From assembly GCF_004022705.2 (NCBI RefSeq), contig NZ_RZOY02000003.1, positions 62,001 to 126,000 on the forward strand: 64,000 bases of DNA. Reading direction: 5' to 3'. Positions 1 to 8,432 of this stretch are shown here, piece after piece (positions within the stretch are counted from its first letter, which is position 1; each line of letters starts with the position of its first letter). The notes under the pieces were generated by a model. The model saw nothing but the letters and a program-made list of their open reading frames with translations. It was not told the DNA's origin and did not search any database. The translations under genes and the position numbers were made by a program. The DNA is from Mesorhizobium sp. M2D.F.Ca.ET.226.01.1.1. GTDB lineage: Bacteria > Pseudomonadota > Alphaproteobacteria > Rhizobiales > Rhizobiaceae.

Positions 1-767
1 TTGCGTCTGCTGCGGCTCGCCGAATCGGCCTCCGCTTGGCCTTCGACCATCGAGGCGATCAGAGCCGCAACCTCGTCCTGCAATGCGAAGATATCGTTGA
101 GGGCTCGGTCGTACCGTTGAGCCCACAGGTGAGTGCCGGTGGCGGCGTCGATCAATTGCGTGGTTATGCGAATGCGATCGCCGAGCTTTCGTATGCTGCC
201 TTCGACGAGGTAGCGAACTCCGAGTTTGCGATGTGCTTCCGCAACGTCCAATGTAGGATGGCGAAACTGAAATGATGAATTGCGCGCGATAACGAGCAGG
301 GAGCGGAACCTGGCCAGCTCTGTAATGATGTCCTCTGTTATCCCGTCGCCGAGATATTGCTGATCCCGATCGCCGCCCAAGTTGACAAAGGGCAGCACCG
401 CAATCGACGGCTTGCCGGATGGCGGTATCGGTCTGGAGGATGCGCTCGCGGCCGGTTCGACAGTCCCGGTGAAGCGGTAGCCGACGCGAGGCACCGTGGC
501 GATCCACTCACCGCCGTTGTCAGTCTGGCCCAGTGCCTTTCTCAGTGTCGCGATTTGGACGGTAAGGTTGCCTTCCTCAATGGCGGTATCCGGCCAAGCC
601 GCGTCCATCAACTCGGCCTTGGTCACGATCTCACCTGGCCGTGCGGTAAGTGCGGCAAGCAGCGTAAGTCCACGATGCCCAATAGTAATCGGAACCTGGC
701 CTTTGAGAAGGGTCCCAATGTCTGGATCGAGTACGAACGGACCGAAGGCGATGCGCGACCCCTGCAT
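1..767 (-). CDS. Winged-helix transcriptional regulator with TolB/adenylate-cyclase-like domain (C-terminal part missing)
   Basis: The gene runs off the left edge, so only about 255 N-terminal residues are present. Residues 1-95 form an OmpR/CadC-type winged helix (GHRGLTLLAAL, then LTVQIATLRKALG and VPRVGYRF). A linker is followed by the PSIAVLPFVN / YLGDGITEDIITELARF signature of the TolB/FlgO-like domain that, in rhizobia, sits between a DNA-binding domain and TPR repeats. The ATG at 767 lies three codons after an in-frame stop, so the start is secure. Family knowledge suggests a one-component regulator. Its target is unknown and no partner gene lies beside it. The regulator at 56180 has the same middle domain but a different DNA-binding domain. 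Confidence 0.85.
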   Translation of the reverse strand, partial: MQGSRIAFGPFVLDPDIGTLLKGQVPITIGHRGLTLLAALTARPGEIVTKAELMDAAWPDTAIEEGNLTVQIATLRKALGQTDNGGEWIATVPRVGYRFTGTVEPAASASSRPIPPSGKPSIAVLPFVNLGGDRDQQYLGDGITEDIITELARFRSLLVIARNSSFQFRHPTLDVAEAHRKLGVRYLVEGSIRKLGDRIRITTQLIDAATGTHLWAQRYDRALNDIFALQDEVAALIASMVEGQAEADSASRSRR

Positions 768-1155
768 TTGGGCATATTAGACGTTCGCAAGTTGTCGGAA
801 CAGGGACTGCGCAAATTCCCTGGGCAATCTCTCTCGAGCGTGCGCACCGGCAGCCTAACTGTTTGCACTCTCAGCAATGCAACGGTGGCCCAGTTGCCTC
901 GATCTCGGCTGGCCTCGCTTGTGTGTTCCTGAAAATGGCCTATTTCGAATCTAGCCTGCCCCGTTCTGGCGATACCGAACCAGACCTGATGGTTTGACAA
1001 TTTTGGGAAAAGCCCTTTGTTATCAATGTCGAACAATGGGCTGTTTGACGTCCTAACTGTCTGAACTGTCACGGCCATTCCAGAACGGCTCAGCGTCTAG
1101 TAGATTATCGTCGAAGGCCCTTTGCTGAACAGGCCATCGACGAGCGGAAGGGCGA
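768..1155. other. Intergenic region of 388 bp between divergent regulator and kinase
   Basis: This is the divergent spacer between the left-edge regulator and the histidine kinase. Open frames here (for example a 151-aa minus frame at 623-1078) lack family-like sequence and overlap the regulator, so I see no gene. It should hold the promoters of both neighbours, but no CTTGAC/CTATAT-type match stands out. A weak imperfect inverted repeat (AGCCC...GGGCT) lies near 1011-1042. Confidence 0.5.
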
Positions 1156-2571
1156 ATGGCGACTACGCAACTGGAAAAGCCCAACGGCGGCGGCCTCGGC
1201 GATCTCGCAATGCGGACGCTGAGGGCGATGCCGCGCGCCTGGAACCGGTTCTGGCGCCTGGTCGCGCTCTATATGCCGAAGCGGCTCTACGCCCGCTCGC
1301 TGATCATCGTGATCGCGCCGATGATCCTTTTGCAGTCGGTGGTCGCCTTCGTCTTCATGGAGCGCCACTGGCAGACGGTGACCCAGCGCCTGTCGCAGGC
1401 GACGATCGCGGACATCGCAGCCGTCATCGACATGATGGAGACTTACCCGCACGATGCCGATTACGCCAACATCATCCGCATCGCCCAGGACCGCATGCAG
1501 TTGAAGGTGGACCTGCTGCCACCCGATCCACTTCCGCCGCCCGGCCCGAAACCCTTCTTCTCGATCCTCGACGAAGCGTTGTCTTCGGAGATCACAAAAC
1601 AGATCAACCGTCCATTCTGGATCGACACGGTCGGCAACTCCAACGTCGTCGAGGTGCGCGTCCAGCTGGAAGGCAAGGTGCTGCGCGTCTTCGTGCGGCG
1701 CAGCCAGGCCTATGCCTCCAACACCCACATCTTCCTGATCTGGATGGTCGGCACCTCGCTGGTGCTTCTGATGATCGCCATCCCCTTCCTGCGCAACCAG
1801 ATCAGGCCGATCCTGACGCTCGCCGAGGCCGCCGAAAGCTTCGGCAAGGGCCGGCCGATGCCGCGCGATTTCCGTCCGCGCGGCGCCGAGGAAGTGCGCC
1901 GCGCCGGCTTCGCTTTCATCCAGATGCGTGAGCGTATCGAGCGCCAGATCGAGCAGCGCACCGCCATGCTGACCGGCGTCAGCCATGATCTTCGAACCAT
2001 CCTCACCCGCTTCAAGCTGCAACTGGCCTTGGCCGGCGGCAAGTCGGAGACCAAGGCCGCGCTCAACCAAGACATCGACGACATGCAGTCGATGCTGGAA
2101 GGCTATCTCTCCTTTGCCCGCGGCGAGGCCGCGGAGGACACCGGCCGCTTCGACCTCGAGACCTATTTCCAGAAGCTTGGTGAGGAAGCGCAACTGCGCA
2201 AGTGTAAGCTGACGACGACGCTGACCGGCGATCCGACCGTGCATGTGCGGCCGCGCGCCTTCGCCCGTTTGCTCTCGAATGTCATCGGCAATGCTTTTCG
2301 TTACGCCAAGACCGTCGAGGTCGATGCCAATCACGGCCGCGGCTCGCTTACCGTCACCATCGACGATAATGGCCCAGGCATCGCTGCCGACAAGCGTGAA
2401 GAGGTGTTCAAGCCCTTCCTGCGGCTCGACGAGGCGCGCAACCTCGATGCCAGCGGCACGGGGCTCGGCCTGTCGATTGCCCGCGACATCGCCCGCAGCC
2501 ACGGCGGCGACATTAGCCTCGAGGATAGCCCGCTCGGCGGCTTGCGCGCGGTGATCAAGGTTCCGGCGTAA
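1156..2571 (+). CDS. EnvZ-like sensor histidine kinase, no adjacent response regulator
   Basis: The 471-residue inner-membrane kinase has a transmembrane segment at about 48-68, a periplasmic loop of about 120 residues containing a proline run near 122-131, and a second transmembrane segment at about 192-211. A HAMP-like linker follows, then the H-box with phospho-acceptor His277 (GVSHDLRTILTR), the G1 box DDNGPGI and the G2 box GTGLGLSIA. The usual Pro after HDLRT is Ile282 here. The other ATP-binding motifs look intact. A purine-rich GCGGAAGGGCGA precedes the ATG. No response regulator lies next to it, so the cognate partner must be elsewhere. The signal sensed is unknown. Confidence 0.9.
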   Translation: MATTQLEKPNGGGLGDLAMRTLRAMPRAWNRFWRLVALYMPKRLYARSLIIVIAPMILLQSVVAFVFMERHWQTVTQRLSQATIADIAAVIDMMETYPHDADYANIIRIAQDRMQLKVDLLPPDPLPPPGPKPFFSILDEALSSEITKQINRPFWIDTVGNSNVVEVRVQLEGKVLRVFVRRSQAYASNTHIFLIWMVGTSLVLLMIAIPFLRNQIRPILTLAEAAESFGKGRPMPRDFRPRGAEEVRRAGFAFIQMRERIERQIEQRTAMLTGVSHDLRTILTRFKLQLALAGGKSETKAALNQDIDDMQSMLEGYLSFARGEAAEDTGRFDLETYFQKLGEEAQLRKCKLTTTLTGDPTVHVRPRAFARLLSNVIGNAFRYAKTVEVDANHGRGSLTVTIDDNGPGIAADKREEVFKPFLRLDEARNLDASGTGLGLSIARDIARSHGGDISLEDSPLGGLRAVIKVPA

Positions 2572-2796
2572 GCCCAGGCAAGACAAGCTTCATCCGCCCG
2601 TCATGAAATCATGGTCAAGAGCGCCCATGAAGCGCGCGACCCTTGTTGATTCGGCCCTGCCGCCCCGCTTCGATCCCGCGCCTGCCCGGTTGCGCTGGAG
2701 CGAGGCGCGGGCTGCCGCCTGGCTGCCGTTCCGGCACCGCGCCGGCGCGCTCAGGAACTATTCCGGCAAGGGGCCGTCATGCGTATTAGGATTGCC

Positions 2797-3819
2797 ATGC
2801 GCATCCTGATGGTCACTGACGCCTGGCGGCCGCAGGTCAACGGCGTGGTGCACACGCTGGAACGCCTGACCGAGGCGCTAAAACCCTTCGATGTCGATCT
2901 CGATTTCCTGACGCCGAACCTCTTTCGCACCTTGCCGATGCCGACCTATCCCGACATCCGGCTGGCGCTGACGACGCCGGGCCGTGTCGCCCGCCGGATC
3001 GAGGCCGCCAAGGCCGACCACATCCACATCGTCACCGAGGGTCCGCTCGGCATCATGGCGCGCCGCTACTGCCGCCGGGCCGGCCGGCCCTTCACCACCA
3101 GCTACCACACGCGCTTTCCCGAATATCTCAGCGCCCGCCTGCCGGTGCCGGAGAGCTGGGCCTATAACTGGCTGCGCGACTTCCACAATTCCGGACAGGG
3201 CACGCTGGTCGCCACGCAATCGCTGGCGGACGATCTTGCGGCGCGCGGCTTCAACAAGCTGAGGCCTTGGACGCGCGGCGTCGACACCGACCATTTCCGG
3301 CCCGACAAGCGCAAGGAAACCGAATTCGAGCGCCCGGTCTTCCTGTGCGTCGGCCGCGTCGCGATCGAAAAGAACCTGACCGCCTTCCTCGACCTCGATT
3401 TGCCAGGCAGCAAGATCCTCGTCGGCGAAGGACCGGAACTGGCAAGGCTCAAGGCGCGCTATCCCAAGGCGCATTTCCTCGGCCATCGTCCGAACGACGA
3501 GCTGGCCGAAATCTATGCGTCGGCCGACGTCTTCGTCTTCCCGAGCCGCACCGACACGTTCGGCAACGTGATCATCGAGGCGCTGGCCAGCGGGACGCCC
3601 GTCGCCGCCTATCCGGTGACCGGGCCGATCGACATTGTCGGCGACGGTGTCGGCGGGGCAGTATCGAACGATCTGGGCGAAGCGGCGATGAAGGCGCTTC
3701 AGGTCGATCGCGCCGAAGCGCGCCAGCGCGCCATGCGCTACAGCTGGAAGGCCTGCGCCGAGATGTTCCTCGATGTGGTCGACGAAGCCCTGGGAAGAAC
3801 GCGTAAACTGGCAGCCTGA
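2797..3819 (+). CDS. Glycosyltransferase family 4 protein
   Basis: The protein of about 340 residues has the two-lobed GT-B fold. The N-terminal acceptor lobe begins MRILMVTDAWRPQVNG, with the glycine-rich NGVVHTLERL loop. The C-terminal donor lobe carries FLCVGRVAIEKN, the GEGPEL loop, and the PSRTDTFGNVIIEALASG motif with the EX7E-type glutamates that bind the nucleotide sugar. It resembles the group containing mannosyltransferases and glycolipid glycosyltransferases. The sugar and acceptor cannot be read from sequence. An in-frame ATG at 2779 would add six residues, but AGGA five bases before 2797 and the conserved MRILMVTD start favour 2797. It appears to be transcribed alone. Confidence 0.85.
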   Translation: MRILMVTDAWRPQVNGVVHTLERLTEALKPFDVDLDFLTPNLFRTLPMPTYPDIRLALTTPGRVARRIEAAKADHIHIVTEGPLGIMARRYCRRAGRPFTTSYHTRFPEYLSARLPVPESWAYNWLRDFHNSGQGTLVATQSLADDLAARGFNKLRPWTRGVDTDHFRPDKRKETEFERPVFLCVGRVAIEKNLTAFLDLDLPGSKILVGEGPELARLKARYPKAHFLGHRPNDELAEIYASADVFVFPSRTDTFGNVIIEALASGTPVAAYPVTGPIDIVGDGVGGAVSNDLGEAAMKALQVDRAEARQRAMRYSWKACAEMFLDVVDEALGRTRKLAA

Positions 3820-3962
3820 TACAACGTGGCGATTAGGATGCGCCGAGATTCAGGTCAGGCCGAGCTGAGAATGGTGGGCTCCGAGAACCGGCGCGGAGCG
3901 TACTTGAAAAAGCGCAGGAGACCGCCATTCGCACGCTGGCCTCACCTGAATATCGACGCATG

Positions 3963-4322
3963 CTAGAATAAGCGCCCGCCATCCGGGACCTTGCGCTCTA
4001 TGGCGCCGAGCACCACGGCGCCCTCTTCATCCGGAAAGCCGAGCGTCAGCACTTCCGACATGAACGGACCGATCTGGCGCGGCGCGAAATTGACGACCGC
4101 GAAAACCTGGCGGCCGATAAGCGTTTCCGGCGCGTAGTATTTGGTGATCTGCGCAGACGACTTCTTCACTCCGATCGTCGGGCCGAAATCGATCTTCAGC
4201 TTGATCGCCGGCTTGCGCGCCTCCGGAAACGGCTCGGCCTCGACGATCGTGCCGGCACGGATGTCGACACGGTCGAAATCGGCAAAGCTGATCTCGGGCT
4301 TGCGCTCGCTGCTGGAACTCAT
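3963..4322 (-). CDS. csaA: CsaA-type tRNA-binding domain protein
   Basis: The protein is a single EMAP/Trbp111-type OB-fold of about 119 residues: [11 protein letters not shown] at the N-terminus, [19 protein letters not shown] in the middle, and [22 protein letters not shown] at the C-terminus. CsaA was described as a secretion-related chaperone in Bacillus and binds tRNA structurally as a dimer. The cellular role is still unsettled. An in-frame TTG lies six bases upstream at 4328. The gene follows the YbjN gene by 18 bp on the same strand, so the two are probably cotranscribed. Confidence 0.88.
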   Translation of the reverse strand: MSSSSERKPEISFADFDRVDIRAGTIVEAEPFPEARKPAIKLKIDFGPTIGVKKSSAQITKYYAPETLIGRQVFAVVNFAPRQIGPFMSEVLTLGFPDEEGAVVLGAIERKVPDGGRLF

Positions 4323-4340
4323 CGGCAATGTTGGCTTGGT

Positions 4341-4841
4341 TCAGGCGTTTCCGTGGGTCTCGAAGAGCACGCTGGACAGCGCGTCCTTGGCCGATGTACC
4401 CGACCAGACGACAAACTGGAAGGCCTGGAAGTAGCATTCGCAGGCTTCGAGAGCCGACGATAGAAGCACCTCGACCTGCTGGCTCGACGGCTCGACCCCC
4501 CCGGCAAGCAGCAGCGACTGCCTGAACATGATCGCGCCTTCCTGCTCCCAGAGATCGAAATGCCCGAACAGCATCTGCTCATTGATCAGCGACAACAGCC
4601 GCATCACTTCCAGCGCGCGCGTGTCCGGTACTTTGATGTCGAAGGCGCAGGCCAGATGCAGCGCCTCGAAATCTTCCATCCAGGAAAAGGAGACGTGATA
4701 ATCGGTCCAGCTGCCCGCGACCGAAATGGAAATTTCATCGTCGCCGGCGCGTTCGAAGGACCAGTCATTGTTGTGGGCCACCTGCTCGATGACATCCACC
4801 GGGTGGATTTCGCGGGAGAATTCGAGTTCGAGAAGTTCCAT
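4341..4841 (-). CDS. YbjN domain-containing protein
   Basis: The 166-residue cytoplasmic protein has the YbjN fold typical of alphaproteobacteria: an early HPVDVIEQVAHNNDWSFER segment, a central W(S)WMEDFEALHLACAFDIKVP strand-helix, and a conserved tail LINEQMLFGHFDLW. YbjN proteins are linked in E. coli to motility and stress phenotypes and resemble type III chaperones in fold, but no biochemical role is established. It lies between ubiK and csaA, both on the same strand, and shares an operon with csaA. Confidence 0.82.
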   Translation of the reverse strand: MELLELEFSREIHPVDVIEQVAHNNDWSFERAGDDEISISVAGSWTDYHVSFSWMEDFEALHLACAFDIKVPDTRALEVMRLLSLINEQMLFGHFDLWEQEGAIMFRQSLLLAGGVEPSSQQVEVLLSSALEACECYFQAFQFVVWSGTSAKDALSSVLFETHGNA

Positions 4842-5158
4842 GGATGCTTCCTGTGTTCAGGGGAGCGCCACACGCTCCGCGGGGCACACACGACGAACAA
4901 TCTTGTCTAGAACTCGGACGGCCAGGAACTTCTCAAACGCAAAGACCCCAGACCGGACCCCACCGCCCGGCGCATGACCCTGCTTCGAATCATGCAACAA
5001 ATTCAGTCTATTGATCGGGAGTCGCGTGAACAGCCCAATTTTTCGCACCGCGGCATCCGCATGTGGAAAGGTCGCTGTCACAAAGATTCATGCAATGCCG
5101 GTAAGCGATTCACGGCAAAGCGATTTTTCGGATCGCGCTATGTGGAAAAGTTTAACGA
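4842..5158. other. Intergenic region of 317 bp between ubiK and the YbjN gene
   Basis: No coding frame here looks real. The stretch next to ubiK (about 5100-5160) is A/T-rich for this genome. It should contain the end of the ubiK transcript and the promoter for the ybjN-csaA pair. I see no clear stem plus T-run and no riboswitch-like fold. Confidence 0.45.
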
Positions 5159-5461
5159 TTATTTTTTCGCGCGGGGCTTCGCGGCACCCGCAGGTGCGGC
5201 CTGCCCGGTCAATTCGGCGAGCCTGGTCTCGAGCGCCTCGACGCGCGCCGCCAACTGCACATTGTCTTCCCGCGCCTTCACCGCCATCTCGCGCACGGCC
5301 TCGAACTCTTCGCGCTGCACGATGTCCATGGAGTTCAACATGCGCTCGGCCTGCGCCCGGAACGCCGTCTCCACCTCGCGCCGCACGCCCTGCGCGGCAC
5401 CCGCTGCATCGGTCATCAGCTTGGCGAATTCGTCGAGAATGCGGTTCGGTCCGGTCGACAT
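5159..5461 (-). CDS. ubiK: Accessory factor UbiK family protein (BMFP/YqiC-like)
   Basis: The 100-residue protein has an N-terminal amphipathic helix (NRILDEFAKLMTDAAGAAQG), a central helix with a DIVQREEFEAVREMA core, and a C-terminal coiled coil (VQLAARVEALETRLAELTG) followed by a basic tail. This matches UbiK, a trimeric membrane-associated accessory factor for aerobic ubiquinone synthesis in Proteobacteria. The open frame extends upstream to 5659, but MSTGPNRILDEF at 5461 matches the family start and the GCGAGGA before it is a plausible ribosome site. Confidence 0.87.
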   Translation of the reverse strand: MSTGPNRILDEFAKLMTDAAGAAQGVRREVETAFRAQAERMLNSMDIVQREEFEAVREMAVKAREDNVQLAARVEALETRLAELTGQAAPAGAAKPRAKK

Positions 5462-5591
5462 GGCAAATCCTCGCTTTGTCGATTTGACGTAGTGGCGAGT
5501 GGGGCGGAATGCAAGCGAAGCCTTGCCTTGACCGCGCCAAAACCCTGCCGCATGGTCCGCGCCCGAACATGACCGCGCCCTGGAGACCCTG

Positions 5592-6479
5592 TTGAGCGAA
5601 TATTTCCTGCTGCCGCTGGCCTCCCTGACTTTCCCTAACATCGATCCGGTCATCGTCAAAATCGGCCCGCTGGCGGTGCACTGGTACGGCGTCGGTTATA
5701 TCGTCGGCATCCTCTTTGCCTGGTGGTATGCCAAGCGCCTCGTCACCAATCCGCGCCTCTGGCCGGACGGCCATCTGCCGATGAAGCCCGAGGACCTCGA
5801 CGACTTCATCGTCTGGGCGGCGATCGGCGTGGTGCTCGGCGGGCGCACCGGCTACGTGCTGTTCTATGACCTGTCGCGATACATCGCGCATCCGCTCGAC
5901 ATTTTTGCCGTCTGGCAGGGCGGCATGTCGTTCCATGGCGGCCTGCTCGGCGTCATCTTCGCCATGACGCTGTTTTCGCTCAAGCGTGGCATCCACACCT
6001 GGACATTGTTCGATGTGGTGTCGGCCGGCGTGCCGGTCGGCCTTGGGCTGGTGCGCGTCTGCAACTTCATCAATGCCGAGCTGTGGGGCAGGCCGACCGA
6101 CATGCCTTGGGGCGTCGTCTTCTGCAACGATCGTCTCCAGCAAGCGCTGGGGCAATGTCCGGCCGGGCTCGACCCTCGCCATCCGAGCCAGCTTTACGAG
6201 GCACTGCTCGAAGGCCTCGTGCTGTTCCTGGTGCTGCGCTTCCTCACCCATTCGCGGCTCAAGCTGAAGACGCCGCGTTTCGTCGGCGGCGCCTTCATCT
6301 GTGGCTACGGCCTGTCGCGCATCTTCGTCGAGTTCTTCCGCGAACCCGACCACCAGCTCGGCTATCTGCTTGGCACCGGCTGGCTGACCATGGGCATGAT
6401 CCTGTCCACGCCGATGGTGCTGGCCGGCATCTGGGCCATGGTCACGGCCAAGCCGCTGACGCAGCCGCAGCCGGCATGA
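5592..6479 (+). CDS. lgt: Prolipoprotein diacylglyceryl transferase
   Basis: Lgt moves diacylglycerol from phosphatidylglycerol to the lipobox cysteine of prolipoproteins, the first step of lipoprotein maturation in the inner membrane. The 295-residue protein has about seven membrane segments, the HGGLLG motif ([11 protein letters not shown]), the FINAELWGR signature, and a C-terminal [14 protein letters not shown] segment. The start is a TTG preceded by GGAGA at good spacing. Its TGA overlaps the ATG of the next gene, so the two are translationally coupled. A lipoprotein of the kind it would process is encoded at 9639. Confidence 0.95.
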   Translation: MSEYFLLPLASLTFPNIDPVIVKIGPLAVHWYGVGYIVGILFAWWYAKRLVTNPRLWPDGHLPMKPEDLDDFIVWAAIGVVLGGRTGYVLFYDLSRYIAHPLDIFAVWQGGMSFHGGLLGVIFAMTLFSLKRGIHTWTLFDVVSAGVPVGLGLVRVCNFINAELWGRPTDMPWGVVFCNDRLQQALGQCPAGLDPRHPSQLYEALLEGLVLFLVLRFLTHSRLKLKTPRFVGGAFICGYGLSRIFVEFFREPDHQLGYLLGTGWLTMGMILSTPMVLAGIWAMVTAKPLTQPQPA

Positions 6480-7543
6480 CCCGGCTGAAGCAGCGCATCA
6501 TCGGCCTGATCGGCGCGACTGGCCCGATCCCGGTCAGCGAATATATGGCGCTTTGCCTATTCGATCCTGACAAGGGCTACTACACGACGCGCGAGCCCTT
6601 CGGCGCCGCCGGCGACTTCATCACCGCGCCGGAGATCAGCCAGATGTTCGGCGAGCTTGTCGCGGTCTGGCTCTACCAGGCCTGGCAGGGCACCGGCCGG
6701 CCTCTACCTGCGACCTTTGCCGAGATCGGACCAGGCCGCGGCACGCTGATGAAGGATATGCTGCGCACCTGGTCGCGGCTCGACCCCGTGCTCCTCGCGG
6801 GCGCATCCTTTGCCATGATCGAGACCAGCCCGCGCCTGGCCAAGATCCAGGAACAGACGCTTGCCGGGCAGAACGCGGCGCTTGGCTGGCACCAGACCAT
6901 CGACACGCTGCCGCCGCAGCCGCTCTTCATCGTCGGCAACGAATTGTTCGACGCGGTGCCGATCCGGCAGTTCGTCTACGTCGGCTCGGGCTGGCGCGAG
7001 CGCGTGGTCGGTCTCGATGGCGCAGACGAACTGCATTTCTTCGCCGGTGCGGGGTCTGTCGACCCGGCACTGCTGCCGGCGGCCGCGGCCAACGCACCGC
7101 AGGGCGCCATCGCCGAAGTGGCGCCCGCCCGTTCGGCGCTGATGTCGGCGATCGCCGCACGCATTGCCGACCAGGGCGGCGCCGGCCTCTTCATCGACTA
7201 CGGCCACCTGCAACCGGGCATCGGCGACACCTTCCAGGCGCTGCGCCGGCATCAGCGCGAAGATGTGCTGGCCAATCCGGGTGAAGCCGATCTCACCGCC
7301 CATGTCGATTTCGCCCCTCTTGCCGACATGGCGCGCGCTCACGGTCTCGACGTGCAATTGTCGACCCAGGGCGAGTTCCTGCTCGGCATGGGCCTGCTCG
7401 AGCGCGCCGGCACGCTCGGAGCCGACGCGGATGCCGGGACACGTCAGGCCATTTCGGACGCGGTGGAACGCCTTGCCGGTCCCGACGCGATGGGCGAGTT
7501 GTTCAAGGTGATGAAGATCATGCCGGTGGCGCGAGCCCCCTGA
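6476..7543 (+). CDS. SAM-dependent methyltransferase, MidA/NDUFAF7 family
   Basis: The 355-residue protein begins [18 protein letters not shown] and carries the family signatures [33 protein letters not shown], the SAM-binding [12 protein letters not shown] loop, and [14 protein letters not shown]. In mitochondria NDUFAF7 methylates an arginine of complex I subunit NDUFS2. Bacterial relatives presumably do a similar job for respiratory complex I, but that is inference here. It overlaps lgt by 4 bp and ends about 100 bp before pgeF. The lgt-midA-pgeF order is common in rhizobia as far as I recall. Confidence 0.88.
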   Translation: MTRLKQRIIGLIGATGPIPVSEYMALCLFDPDKGYYTTREPFGAAGDFITAPEISQMFGELVAVWLYQAWQGTGRPLPATFAEIGPGRGTLMKDMLRTWSRLDPVLLAGASFAMIETSPRLAKIQEQTLAGQNAALGWHQTIDTLPPQPLFIVGNELFDAVPIRQFVYVGSGWRERVVGLDGADELHFFAGAGSVDPALLPAAAANAPQGAIAEVAPARSALMSAIAARIADQGGAGLFIDYGHLQPGIGDTFQALRRHQREDVLANPGEADLTAHVDFAPLADMARAHGLDVQLSTQGEFLLGMGLLERAGTLGADADAGTRQAISDAVERLAGPDAMGELFKVMKIMPVARAP

Positions 7544-7643
7544 GATTGGCGGGCGGTCCCGCCTCCTGGTCCTGCCCTTGGTCATGCTTGTCGCCCGAAC
7601 TTCGCCTTGACGAACCCGCCCTGCACGGACGACAAACCCAACC

Positions 7644-8432
7644 ATGCTGAATCAGACCAGACCCGATCCAGTTCGCTCGCCGCTGCTTGAAAAGGCGCAA
7701 GGCATACGCCACGGCTATTTCACCCGCATCGGCGGCGTCTCCGACGGCATCTATCGGGGGCTCAACATCGGCACAGGCTCCAGCGACGATCAAACGCTGG
7801 TCGCCGAGAACAGGCGGCGCGTTGCCGCCTGGATGGGCGTGCCGGCCGATCACCTGTTGACCGCGCACCAGGTCCACTCACCCGATGTCGTCGTCGCCAG
7901 GGAACCCTTCGCGGGGCCGCGCCCGAAGGCCGATGCGATCGTCACCGACCGTCCAGGCATCGCCATCGGCGCCTCCACCGCCGATTGCGGCCCGGTGCTC
8001 TTCGCCGATGCCGAGGCGCGCGTCATCGGCGCCGCCCATGCCGGCTGGAAGGGCGCGTTCACCGGCGTGCTCGAAAACACCGTCACCGCGATGGAAGGCC
8101 TTGGCGCCCGCCGCGAGCGCATCGTGGCCGTACTCGGCCCTTCCATCGGCCCCGACAATTACGAGGTTGGACCGGAATTCGTCACCCGCTTCGTCGAGAC
8201 CGATGCCGGCAATCACCGGTATTTCAGTCCGTCAAAGACCACCGGCCACTCGATGTTCGACCTCAACCAATATACGATCGACCGGCTGCGCAAGGCCGGC
8301 GTGAGTGCCGAGGGCCTTGGCCGCTGCACTTACGCGGAAGAAGACCTTTTCTTTTCCTACCGGCGCACCACCCACCGCAAGGAAGCGGATTACGGGCGCC
8401 AGGTTTCGGCAATCGTTCTGGAGAAAGAGTAA
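7644..8432 (+). CDS. pgeF: Peptidoglycan editing factor / laccase-domain purine nucleoside phosphorylase-like protein
   Basis: The 262-residue YfiH/DUF152 protein shows the metal and active-site residues of the family: His75/His78 in AHQVHS, Cys115 in TADCGP, and His132 in HAGWKG. E. coli YfiH corrects L-Ser misincorporation into the peptidoglycan stem. The mammalian homologue FAMIN/LACC1 has purine nucleoside phosphorylase and adenosine deaminase activity, so older 'polyphenol oxidase' labels are doubtful. The stop codon shares one base with the start of the next gene (TAATG), indicating coupled translation. Confidence 0.92.
   Translation: MLNQTRPDPVRSPLLEKAQGIRHGYFTRIGGVSDGIYRGLNIGTGSSDDQTLVAENRRRVAAWMGVPADHLLTAHQVHSPDVVVAREPFAGPRPKADAIVTDRPGIAIGASTADCGPVLFADAEARVIGAAHAGWKGAFTGVLENTVTAMEGLGARRERIVAVLGPSIGPDNYEVGPEFVTRFVETDAGNHRYFSPSKTTGHSMFDLNQYTIDRLRKAGVSAEGLGRCTYAEEDLFFSYRRTTHRKEADYGRQVSAIVLEKE

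Noticed and set aside
357..1078. Open frames of 151-191 residues at the left end
   Set aside because: They overlap the winged-helix regulator out of frame and lack ribosome sites; the minus-strand frame ending at the left edge carries the real protein.
1105..2586. A 493-residue minus-strand frame opposite the histidine kinase
   Set aside because: The kinase has all its motifs on the plus strand; the antisense frame has no recognisable domain.
2603..2809. A 68-residue frame between the kinase and glycosyltransferase
   Set aside because: Composition is random-like, and it overlaps the glycosyltransferase start.
5527..5555. CTTGAC upstream of lgt as a promoter
   Set aside because: The -35 is perfect but the sequence 17 bp downstream (GCATGG) is a poor -10.
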